From assembly GCA_002150815.3 (NCBI GenBank), contig NDFF03000045.1:160422-224421 (forward strand): a stretch of DNA of 64,000 nucleotides. Reading direction: 5' to 3'. This document shows positions 46,852 through 57,862 of this stretch, one piece after another. This stretch comes from Grammothele lineata (lineage: Eukaryota > Basidiomycota > Agaricomycetes > Polyporales > Polyporaceae). A program made the position numbers and the translations under genes. Positions within the stretch are counted from its first letter, which is position 1. The number at the start of each line of letters is the position of its first letter. The notes under the pieces are model-generated. The model had not been told where the DNA came from. It ran no database searches and was given only the letters and a program-made list of their open reading frames with translations.

Positions 46852-48674
46852 ATGGATGCAGACGATTATCAGCCACAGTACGTCCATCTTGCAGCTTTGA
46901 TTTTCTGGGAAGCAACCCACGTGCTCTTCGCCGAATCAGCATGTTTGCAAACTCCTCTGTCGTGGCTACTGCAGGTCAGTCGTCCATCATTTGCTCCATC
47001 ACCCCAAGGGTTATCAGAGGTTGACAACTTCGGATTACCTTCTGGCACAGCACTCGCTTGGTTTGACTTCACCCTCACCTTCACTACCGAAGTTCAAAGG
47101 ATTTGGAGACGCAAGTTTTCGGGCGCAACAGTCGTATATCTTGTGGCGCGATATACTTTGCTTCTGGATAGCTACTTCTTGCTCACGGAAGCTTTTCTCT
47201 GGCGATCAAGTGGGGCTGTACGTATAGTCGGGCTCTCTTATCGTGCATTCGAAGCCATGTTAATTAATTTACAGGCTTGCAGCCGCGTTATACACTTGGA
47301 TGACGCTATCGCAACTCTCAACTTCACCGCAATTTCAAGCTTCATCATACTGCGCACATACGCGATGTGGAGTTGCAGTCTGAAAGTTTTGGTTCTGGTG
47401 GCACCCCTTGCACTAGTGAAACCTGCTCTAGCCTTTGTGAGTCTCTTCGCCATTGCTTAACTCGTCGCGAGATTCTTAATGATAGTGAGTTTCATGATGA
47501 TTAGTTGATGAACCTAGGATTCGCTTCGACGCAAGAAGGAGAGAACCATGGATGCATCGCAGTGTATTCGGGGGTTTCTGAAGCCCAGCGAAAAGCGTGC
47601 GTGATAATCTTAATATCTCACAAGTCATTCATAGATTTATCGATATCTGCGTGTTCATGAAGTAGTAAGTTGTGTTTCAATATTCGTGGTCTTCACAATG
47701 CTTATAATTTCCTCGTTCTAGTCGTATCTGCAACACACGCTAGCGCTATTGCGTCTAGCGCAATACTCATTGCCTCTACATGGATGAAGACTTACAAGAT
47801 CAAGATGGAGACTGCGAGTTCAGGAATGCCCACACCATTAACGACGTTACTTCTCATAGATGGTATGTCATTCCGTACCATTCATTCAGAACTGTCCCTA
47901 AATATTCCCTCGTTAGGTACTACCTATTTTGTGTGAGAGGATCTTCGTTGCGCGTTTGTCAAACTACACCCGCTAACGCGCACCTACGTGCAGATTTCTT
48001 CTTGTCAACCTGATACTATCTCTAGTAGCACCATTCTATGTCACAACGGTAGGTCGTTCCCACTCTTGACGTCCAGTCGGCGTTCACGAAAGCATGTCAT
48101 AACTCAGAACTCGACAATTCTGTACATCTGGCCCTTCTTCTCCAACGTGTAAGCGACCACATGTCCTCGACCTCCCCTCTCACACCCATTTCTGATCTCG
48201 CTCGTCGCCAACAGTCTCACGACCATTCTCATTACGCGCTTCATGCTCAACCTGCGTGGACTCTACTTCGCGGAAGGCTCGGGCGATACTGATCTCGAGA
48301 CTTCTCAAAACGGTATCGCCAGCTTTATATCCCCCCTGCGCTTCAAGCATTCGCTTGTTGTCGGTAACCTCGGCGCGACGCTTTCTTCGAGCTCTTCCTC
48401 CTGTTCCACTACCACCCGCGTCCCCAGTCAACACACCAGGTCACGCTCGACACGGCAGAGTATCGAGACCGTGGGATATAGGGCGAGTTGTTCGGGGAAT
48501 GACGCGTCTATCGACGATGAATTGGATAAGTGGTCACACATCGATGAAGACCAGCGGGGGGAGGCACTAGATGCCCACGAGGAGGGTTGTGACTGGTTCG
48601 AGGACGAACAACCCATCTACGCGCTCGACCCTTTTCACGCGAGCGTTGTGATAGATCAGGAGTTGGCGGCGTAG
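46852..48674 (+). CDS. DUF6533-domain multi-pass membrane protein, array member 3
   Basis: The short first exon (MDADDYQP) splices to MFANSSVVATA, and that to the DUF6533 core FDFTLTFTTEVQRIWRRKF then GATVVYLVARYTLLL (47047-47170). The joins are supported by the same phase-1 junction as in its relatives. DAIATLNFTAISSFIILRTY and KVLVLVAPLALVKPALAF follow, then STWMKTYKIK with MPTPLTTLLLIDG, and FMLNLRGLYFAEG opens the tail. VGNLGATL lies at about 48360-48383 and QPIYALDPFHASV near 48612-48648. Converges on member 4 with a gap of about 185 nt. The exon around 47940-48240 is loosely defined. Confidence 0.83.
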
Positions 48675-48858
48675 TCGCGAGTGTTGCCTTCGTAGATTCA
48701 TGGTTAGGCTTGCTAGAGACGAGCCTTCGACGCCCTCGTGGAAGGACTTGCAGAGCATTAGCATTTCACTGATTAGGAGTGGGGTATATCATCGAGTACA
48801 GTGTGCAGTTTTAGTATAATGGAGACGCATCCAAGATCTCCAGAGGCACCAATGGTTC

Positions 48859-50891
48859 TCAAGCGATTCTAGAGACCTGAGCACTTTCCTGGAAAGAGAC
48901 ATCCTGAAATCAGCGCTGGTAACTTTGGAAGACCCAAAGCAATATACACTCACGAAGGTCTCCGGACTCATCGGACTCGCAGGACTGACCGGTGTGATCG
49001 GACTCAAGCCCTCCGGACCGACGCCGGGCGGGTGCGGATGCGGATGCGCCCCGAGCGTCACCGCGCTCGCGGTCGTCGTCATCGTCATCGTTGCAGTGCC
49101 CACGTCAGACGTCGACCCCAAGCCCATGCCCGCGCGGAACGGGTGCAGCGCGTACTGCGGCGCCTCGTCTTCGTACCACTCCCACTCCCGCCGCACCTCC
49201 AGCCCGTCGTAGTGGTCATCGTCCCGCCCGGACCGCAGGACCTCTTCGATGTCACCGGTGTGATCAACGTCGTCCTCGGCCTTGAACTTGCCTTTGTGCG
49301 AGAGCGCGGGGCTCACGGGACTCCGCGTGTCATCTGAGTTCCCGCTCGCACCCGCGCTCGTGACGTCCGAGTAGGAGAGAGTCGTGGTGAGGGGTGCGCC
49401 AAGGTTGCCAACGACGCGCGAGGATGTGAAGTGGATATCGGACATGATCCCCGAGATCCCGCCCGCGCTCAGTGTGCCCGCGTCACGCGGGCGTTCGGCG
49501 AAGTAGAGCCCGCGCAGGTCGAGCATGAAGCGCGAGAGGAAGATGACGGTCAGCCTGTGGCGGACAATAATACATGAGTACATGGATGGAGCGAGAAAGA
49601 GGGAGGAACCCTTACACCTGGTCGAACCACGGCCACACTTCCCAGACGAGCAGACTCTACATGCAACGAGCGAAAGCGTCAATATTTTTGAATGCCGGAG
49701 AGCGCGCAAGGTGACTGCGGGTACGTACGGAACCGATGTTGCTTGATATAATCGCTACTAGTTGGATCAGAAGCAGAATACTGTAAAGATCGGCGAGATC
49801 AGTGTGTGGGTGGCGCTGCACCGCGTGTGAAGCGGGTCGGAATGTGCTTACGCAAAGTAGGCGGTACCTACGGAAGAGCATGTTACCTGATGGATGCGAG
49901 CGCAGAGAGAAGAAAAGACGCACCATCTCGTAGGAGAAGGGTTGTTAGGGGAGTGCGCATCCCGATCATCGTAGCCTCCCTTTTGAGGCCGTACGTTTTG
50001 TACCAGGTCAATGTGAGGAGTATCACGTCGCAAGCGATTGTTGTTGCTTTCGAAAGTGTCGCAACTATAAATGAGACAAGTGTCAAACGTAAATCCATCC
50101 AAGGTCAGGATCTGTCTTACAACTGAGTTCAGGGCGTTAGCTCAAAACTCCGAGAGTATTAAGATGGACACTCACTTTGCAATCATCTCATTGGTGAGAT
50201 TGCCCGACCAGGCGTAGCAGCCAATTGGTGCGCCTCCCTGCAAAACCTGATAATCCCTGTCTTGAACCTGTGACGGGAACAAATCAGAGCTTCACAGACG
50301 CACGTGGACAGAATAAACACATACCAGAACTAGGATGGGTTTGACTAGCGAGAGCGGAATGACAAAGACCAGTGGCTTCCAGTCTTGATCCCAGATAGCA
50401 TACACGCGGAGGACGGCGAACGCAGAGAAAGAGAGGTAGTTAATGAATGTGAGGACGTCGTCCGTATGTATGATGCCGGAGCACCACTGTTGAAGAGCAT
50501 CGGCATTTAGACCAGGCAAGAGCATCAATGAAAGAGCATACCTTGTCGCTTGACTTCCATACGAGTACCTCGAGAACGAACAAGACACGCTCGATAAGCG
50601 CAGAATAGCGCATGAACAGGTACACAATCGTGGCGCCCGAAAACTTGCGGCGCCATATCCGCTGAATCTCGGTCGTGAATGTGAGCGCGAAATCGAACCA
50701 TAGTAGAGCTGCATATACGTTCATTAGATCATTTGCATATCAAGAGGTGTACAGCAAACACACCCGAAGACGCGACGATGAAGTAACTGTCGGTAATACT
50801 GCAGAACTCCGATGAGTAGCGGACCAAGATGAGCGGCCAGCTGAGACACTCACAGTCGCGCATTTTGGTGTTCGGTGAGGCCGTCGCTCAT
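48859..50891 (-). CDS. DUF6533-domain multi-pass membrane protein, array member 4 (long tail)
   Basis: Starts at 50891 (MSDGLTEHQNARL), then ITDSYFIVASS and the DUF6533 core FDFALTFTTEIQRIWRRKF and GATIVYLFMRYSALI (50550-50715). INYLSFSAFAVLRVYAIW, PLVFVIPLSLVKPILVLV and MIGMRTPLTTLLLRDG follow, then RFMLDLRGLYFAE. The tail has VGNLGAPL (near 49388-49410) and APQYALHPFRAGMGL (near 49125-49165). It then runs on for ~60 residues rich in Thr, His and Pro, absent from the relatives. A clean 50-nt intron inside PETF gives the stop at 48859; without that splice the frame would read to 48789. Confidence 0.82.
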
Positions 50892-52903
50892 CTTGACAGT
50901 TTCGCAGTGCCGTACTTCGGGAGCGGAACGATCCTCGTGGAGTTGTGTGTTGGGTTTGCGGGCTGGCAAGCAGGGGCCAGGATGTAGCTGGAGGACAGAG
51001 CCACGACACTCCACTGGCTACGCCCTCACAAGACTATATACGGCCGCCCGGACGTCGTCCGCGTCAACATCAGCTCCTCGCGCGTGGACCTTGGCCGCCA
51101 GCGGTTCTCCGGCGGGGAGAACCAACGGTGGTAGGCTTGACGAGTGGAGGCGGTGTGCGCTCCGGCGCCGGCGGCGAATGATGCCAGGGAAGGCAGCCGC
51201 AGCGGGCGCCCGGGTTGAAAAAGATTGATACCTATCCTTTCCAGGCCTCGCAGCGATGTGGACGCCCACGACGCAGACGGAGGGGATTATGCGACGGTGT
51301 ACAGAGATCTTCTAGAACGCTTCCGCGGACGAGGCGGTGCCATTCGCCGGTACTGAAGGTTCTGAGCGCATGGCCCAGTAGATGGAGAGAGGGTGTGCGG
51401 ACTCAAAGGTTTGCACGTTCCTGGACAGGCCAATGCGTGCAAGTGAATAATCCTCCGACAGTGAGAGGATGCTGCGAATGCGGATAGACGTGGGCAAATG
51501 CGGGAGGAGAGGGGAGAGACGAGTAGACACACTCAAAGAATAGTGCCGGTGTACTCCAACGCCGGACGCCCGTTTCTTCTTGTCACTTGCCTCGTGGATA
51601 CATTTCATCATGAGACTATGAACATGCCCTCATCGGCTCATCTGGCCGGATCCAATTTCGAACGCAGGATGTTGGATTTGGGTGGAAGTGCTGTTTCTTG
51701 TTGGCATCCTCTTTAAAAAAATCTGCGACAGCCGGCAGCAGACGCCCCGAGAGATGCAATGTGGACAGACTTGCGGCGTTGATGGAGGGAATGAAAGACT
51801 GGTTAACCATGGGAATATGAAGGAGGGAGCGTAGATTGTGCATGCAGCGACTATATCAGAGATACTCAGAGGTGTGAATGCATAGCATGACGGCAGGAAC
51901 GAGGTCAGGGAGGCAGTTGTCGCCGGTTCGGAGCCGCAGCCGCCGTAATTGCGAATCGGCGCTTATCTTCCCGGCCCTGAGTTGTCCTCGAGGCATAGAA
52001 ACTAGCCTAATCTCGACTTTGAGCTTGAACACCGGTGTATATGTACATATAAAGTCCATCATGATGGCCTCCAGGTAGGCCTCAGGTCATCACAGCTCAA
52101 GTATAGCTGGTGCTGCTCGCTAGAACCAGCTAGGCCTTCGGGCGCGATGCGTTTGCTAACAATGAATTCAATTTCCAGCGGCTTGGCAGAGTCTGAGGAC
52201 ATCTCCTGTGATTCGGACAGCGGCGGCTACATTCGTGCACAAAGTTCGTAAGTAACAAGATAGTACGTATCAGTCCTTGACAGCTGTACTCTCTGTTGAT
52301 GCATCAATTCTAGTACTAGGGCCACTGGTAATGACGTCATCGAATGACCAGCGCACCCATCGGCCATACCCATCCCTCAGAGTCCCAAGGCTCTACGATA
52401 CGGTGATATGAGTAAACCGGCCTGGATATCAGGGCCCTGCATTTTAATGCATTGAAGAACCATTCACCTTCCCATCGTCCTGCGCGAGCCTGAGCACCCA
52501 AATCCCGAGCCCCGACGTGGGAACAACTTAAAGCAGCCCACGTTCCACCCTCCTCCTCGCTGCATCACCTGGCCCAGCTTCCCTATCACCGTAGCTGTAT
52601 GTGGACACACAGTTACCCGCTCATCCGGATATCCGACGTTCACGCACGGGTGCGGCGGAGGACCACGAGACCGACGTGGCCCCGCCGAAGGTGTCATCGT
52701 GATGCCACATTTCTCGGACTTTGCACGACACAATGGTGTCCGCATCACCCACAACGGTCCACGTCGGGGTGGAGGGCAGCGAAGTCGCGTCGTGGACGGG
52801 GAGGTCACTGGTAGAAGATGAGAACGAAGTGTACATAAGCGTCCAACTAGCTCGAGCAGCACAATGATGTAGGCTACATAGTCATGGTCCTAACGGCAAC
52901 GGT
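50892..52903. other. Spacer between array members 4 and 5
   Basis: Two kilobases without a supported gene. TATATAG on the - strand at 51034-51040 may serve member 4. A 71-codon - strand frame at 52621-52836 looks mildly coding-like but matches nothing I know. Confidence 0.4.
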
Positions 52904-54800
52904 CTATGCTGTTTCCGTAACGTCGGGAGGCGCGGTCGCTGAATGCTGACCTACAGCCCTATCTCTCTCTGTTATTTCCCTCTCCAGACCTTCACGAAAA
53001 CAGTCGCGGACATAGATCGGCGACTCCTCGTCATGCCATGCACGTGCTTCCGATCTCGCTCCTTCCACGTTGCTCTCCTTCGTTTCTTCTTGCTGTCCTA
53101 CCATGTCCGAGAGACCGCATTCTACAGCATCAGCCGTCGAGCTACGTCCGCGTCCTTCCGCGCATTCCGGTTCTGCGTCTTCGAGTGATAGGGGCTCCGA
53201 ATCATCGTCGAACGTGTCAATGTCCAGCGGGGCGCCCATGTTACCCACGATCGCGGACCGCGAAATGCGAGCGAAACGGACGGTCGACGGGAAGGGAACG
53301 TCGGAGCCTGACCCGAGCTTTGGTGAGATATCGGATGGGTAGATACCGCGAAGGGCGAGCATGAATCGCGTGTGGCAGATGACGGTTACCCTGGCGGAGA
53401 TTATAGAGTCAGATTTGTATATAGTACGAGGGGGCGGTGGAAGGGGAACAACGTACACTTGCTCGAAGTTTACGAAGAACCAGTATGCTATAGCCGCGGT
53501 CGGGGTGGGAGAGGTGTTCAATTGGTAGAAGACGTAGGATATGATAGCCGAGAGTTGAAAAACTGTCACAACGCTAGTAGCTTGTGCGTTAGAGGATATA
53601 TGCTGGCGCCCGGCGTCGACGGATATATCTCACCTGAAATACATAGTGCCTGACGAATCTTCAGCGGAACGATCCAGCATCAGAGTTGTTGTTGACTTAC
53701 CATCCACGAAGAGCAGCCGAATAAGATCAGCCCTGGAACCCGCCTTACGAGCCATTCGATAAATCTCGAACGTCCTGATCCATGTCAGTACCAGTAATAT
53801 GACATCGGCAGCGACGTCGGATGCCCTAGCCATAATCGTGGCTGCAATCAAAAGTATTGTTTAAGGTCACTTCACCAACAATGTCGAGAGTACTTACACC
53901 TGTGATGCATGAAAGAGATGTCATGAAGAACCGTCACGCAACTGAAACTCAGGGCGACATTACTTACCAGTACCGAAACTCATCATCTGCCGATATGCCC
54001 CTGAATCCGATGGAGCAGCCCAGATTCGGTGAATATGCAGGCACTGGTGAGGTATACGCATCTTGCACCTGAATGAAGGGTGTTCGGTATCTGTCACAAA
54101 TAACCCGAGAACGTGCTTACTATGGTGACGGCGGGCTTGATAAGGACGAGCGGAACAAGGAGAACGAGAGACTTCCAGTTGTCCCAGACCGTATATATGC
54201 GCAGCACTGTGAATGCTGTGTAGATGCGGAATATGAGCCTGCGATCAATGTCGGCGTCCTAGGCCTAATGTGGAGTGACGTACCTGATAGCGCGAAATAA
54301 CTAAGTAATACTAGACCTATGTCCATATGCACGGCGCCGTTACAGGTCTGCATGTATCATAGGAAGAAGCTTCAATGGTATAACAGCGGTATTACGTCAA
54401 GAAACAGACCTCGGTAGTAGGTCGATAGACGTTGTTGTAGAAGACGTTGAAAACGCGTTCCATAATGGTCGTGTAGCGCATCAACAGAAAGATCACGGTC
54501 ACGCCGGAGACCTTCCGTCGCCATATACGCTGTACCTCTTCTGCGAATGTCGTCATAAAGTCATACCATAACAATGCTGAGGCCCGTGTACGGGGTCAGC
54601 AGTGCAATTAGCCGTATCCGAATAACGAGGTCCTCACCCGACGATGCCAATATGTAGTAGCGTTCGGCCTGTCTGATATTGTACGGGGTTAGTTGTTCAG
54701 CTGTTCCGGTTTCAAAGGAGTCAGAAATTACTCACAAAAGCATGAGAGCAGATATCAGTTCCTGCACCGCGGTCACATGTACTTCCGTAGGGGCAGTCAT
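52904..54800 (-). CDS. DUF6533-domain multi-pass membrane protein, array member 5
   Basis: Starts at 54800 (MTAPTEVHVTAVQELISALM), then ERYYILASS and a DUF6533 core that differs from the array consensus (YDFMTTFAEEVQRIWRRKV, then GVTVIFLLMRYTTIM; 54410-54590). AFTVLRIYTVW and SLVLLVPLVLIKPAVTI follow, then VAADVILLVLTWIRTF with DLIRLLFVDG, and RFMLALRGIYPSD opens the tail. Tail motifs: VGNMGAPLDIDTF (near 53205-53246) and SPIYVRDCFREGLEREI (near 52970-53022), where Cys replaces the usual Pro. Exons around 53890-54060 are uncertain. Confidence 0.8.
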
Positions 54801-55423
54801 GATGTTAATGGCGTGGGTGACGATGTCGGGTTGGACGAGTTTGCGACATGTCGACTACCGTGCCTACATATAAGCGAGTCAGCATTTTCATCCAGGAACA
54901 TTCACGTCCAGGTCCAACCTACCCCTTCATCGATTGTGGTCATCTTCATCGCGGCTCTAGTGGGTGCGAGCTGCTCACCGGTTGAAACGTGTGCTGTAAG
55001 CTCGAAGTTCGACCATCGAACAGTATCGCCTCACACAAATCGCTGAAGAGATGGACATAGAAGACATGATGCTGGTCGGGGGTGGATGCAACACATTCGC
55101 ATCCTGTGCTCGGCTGCGCATCGCCGAGAGAGAACAAGGGCGGAAGAGAGCGCAGGCGACCGGAAGGCGGAACGTGCCTTGAATGGAAGTTTGCATCGCT
55201 TCCCGAGAAGCACGGGATAAGAGAATGACGTCATATGTTACCGAACGCCCAGGCACCCGCCGCGGTCGAGACCGTCTCATCGCCCCACTTCACTGCCGAG
55301 TCAGAATTCGGCGTCAAGAAGAATTTCAGGTCAGAAAGAGTATCTACAATTATTCTTGTTGCGTAGGAGTCACCGTGATCTCTTCAAGCGTCTTTCCCCG
55401 GTGATGGAGTCATCAGTTTACCT
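54801..55423. other. Spacer between array members 5 and 6
   Basis: Short head-to-tail spacer with no gene recognised. It should contain the member 5 promoter and the member 6 3' end. Confidence 0.5.
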
Positions 55424-57174
55424 CTACCTCGTATCTGCCTCATCCTCTGTCATGTATCGGGATCTCATGGAAATAGGCGCAGGACAAAGAGAGGGATTTG
55501 TTGACATATGCTGTGTTTGCGGGGGGAAATGTAGGGTCGATGTAGCGGCACCGTCGAATCCGTTGCCTGCGACTTCTCCGGAAGAAAGACTGCGGAGGTT
55601 GAGAAAGAACCTCTTGTAGCATACTAAGTGAGAGCTGAAGATATTCCGGCGTTAGTCATCAAACAGGCGTCTATCAAGGGGAGCTCTCGGGTAATCACGG
55701 AGGTGGAAGCTTACACGATAGAAAGTTGAATAGTGACGCCGTAAATCTTGGGTCTTACGAGGTTATTTGTGTCCTCCTTCATCGCAATAATAGCGATCGG
55801 TGTAGCGATTGCAGTAATACTAGAGGTGGCCGTGATTCTAAGTGGTCACAAGCATGAGGTTGTCAGCATACCACAGCATAATGAGGGCGCTGATTAAGAG
55901 CTGACATAAAGTTGATTGTTCCTGCGGATACAACGTCCCAATCACCGTCAATCAACCTCCAAGAATTTGACGGAGAGTCAAGCATACCATTTATCAAAAG
56001 CAAGCTCGCAAAAGGGGTTCGCATGCGAAGGTTGACCGATTCCGAATGGATATTCCATGTCTTCCTCCAGGTCATCATTAGCAGTACACCATCCAATACA
56101 ACCCACGTCGAGTTGATAAAAATCCCGACTGTGTTGTACGAAATCAGTAGCTCCAATCCAGATGTTCGCTGATCATATACTCACCTCTGAGCAGTAGTAT
56201 GAGCGTGTATCGAATCAAAAGGAACGAACAGTCAACAATTTCGGCGAGAAGCTAGCACTTACAACACTTGAAATTGTATGCTTCGCGATGAGACTTGCTG
56301 GCAACCAAGTAGTCGTCCTGCCTGGAAAGAGGTATCGTCGAGTAAAGGCTGTAATCATCCCTTAAGTATATCCCCAAGCCAATATGTTTCATGAATGCAC
56401 AACGAGGCTGGCTTACGATACACAGCAGTGGCGGTATCAAAGCCATTATGATGACGAGGACCATCCATTTCCTATCTTGACCTAGTATTCCACGAGAACG
56501 GACAATTGTAAACACTAATAGACGTCAATTTCTGCGTATCGGGACACGATAAAGATACCATTTCTCACGTGAGAGTCCTATATAACTTGCGAATTGAAGG
56601 GCCTCAGCAGCGTGGCCTAGTCCGCTGCAAGCCTGTACCACCGGCCCGACATTTGATATGTTAGATCGAAGGCTGAATGCAGAGTATAGTACCTGGTCAC
56701 TGATTCTCTGTGCAAAGTTGCGCATGGAGACGAATAGTTGAGCCCCGATGGCGAAATAGTGCATCGCGAGGTACACCATCGTCACATTAGTAGCCTTCCG
56801 TCGCCATATGTGCTGGAACTCGGTAGGGAATGTGCCGAAAGCGTCACAAAAAAGCGCAACTGAGATGCGAAGACGTCGATTAATAACTCGTGTCTCCTTG
56901 AAAGAAAGACGGGTTACACGCACCGCCAGCAGCAACATGGCAATAGCTGTTGAATATCCTAGAAGAACGTTGTTAGAAAGACGGTTAAACGAGATGTGTG
57001 CACGTGACCCACGAGATCTCGTATCTGCTGGGAATGCTGGAGGCGGCCATATGGTAGTGAGGCGCAGGAGAGGTGCTTGTGAGAAGGAGTATGAGGTCAG
57101 GAATAACCTCCGCGTCTGCTCACTTACATATAAAGGGTATTTCCTGAGATGCGCGCTACAAGCAGGCTTGACAT
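55424..57174 (-). CDS. DUF6533-like multi-pass membrane protein, array member 6 (divergent, short tail)
   Basis: Starts at 57174 (MSSLLVARISGNTLYM). NSYCHVAAG joins a divergent DUF6533 core, CDAFGTFPTEFQHIWRRKA then VTMVYLAMHYFAI (56690-56860). VFTIVRSRGILGQDRKWMV and VLVIIMALIPPLLCI follow, then WVVLDGVLLMMTWRKTW with RMRTPFASLLLING. ITAIATPIAIIA is followed by RFFLNLRSLSS and a short tail ending near 55424. The tail is only ~60 residues and lacks both the GN.G..L motif and the DPFR-type motif. LRS replaces the invariant LRG. All exons found are open, so it may be a diverged rather than a dead copy. Several small exons (56160-56400, 55630-55760) are uncertain. Confidence 0.65.
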
Positions 57175-57862
57175 GGGTGAATGTGCACGAAGCCACTGAA
57201 ACGCCCTCGGACGATCCAGCACAACAGACGGGCACTGCTCCGCGGAAGCCGATGTGCCTAAGGTAAGACATATAGCTAAATATGCATGTGCGGTGGCTAG
57301 AGTGTGAGAGCACGCTTGAGGGCTGCTAAGAACTCTGGCCAAAAAGCATGTGAGCATGTGATGTACCGAAGGCATAAGAGCTTTCTACGTACCGTCAGAT
57401 TTTACAGCGTCAATCTCCGAGTCAACGTTTGACCGGAGTGCGGCGTTCTTCACGATATTATTCGCATACGGCGGCTCGTGTCATACGTACACGCCTGGAA
57501 ACCTGCGCATGGCGTTGTGATCACGTCTCAGCTTGACGTCGACCAACTACCGATATTTTGGGAGTGGGCCACCACCGGAAGATATCTCAATTGAACGGAA
57601 ATCCGTTGGGCCGGCGCTATGCTGACGGGGGTCTCGCGTTGCTTATATGGAAGAGCGCCGCCACGTTGTGATAACCTACGTTATAAACATTGTGGATCCC
57701 GAAAGAGGAGCATTGCGCAAGCGTGGAGAGTTTGGATCACAGGTCATGAATATACTGTCTAGAACACCTAACGAAGCCGACATTCAGATACGACTGCCGC
57801 AGATAACAGGAGAAATCGGCCGCACTAGTAGCTCGCGTTGATGAGTTCTTATACTCGTCAAG
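57175..57862. other. Spacer between array members 6 and 7
   Basis: It holds the member 6 upstream region and the member 7 3' end. No gene is recognised. Confidence 0.5.

Noticed and set aside
51616..51843. Possible DUF6533 remnant (LRSLLHIPMVNQ...)
   Set aside because: A faint likeness to an out-of-frame stretch of array member 2 only; no core motif, so chance similarity is likelier.
55424..57174. Calling array member 6 a pseudogene
   Set aside because: All recognised exons are open and splice sites look intact; divergence and a short tail alone do not show loss of function.
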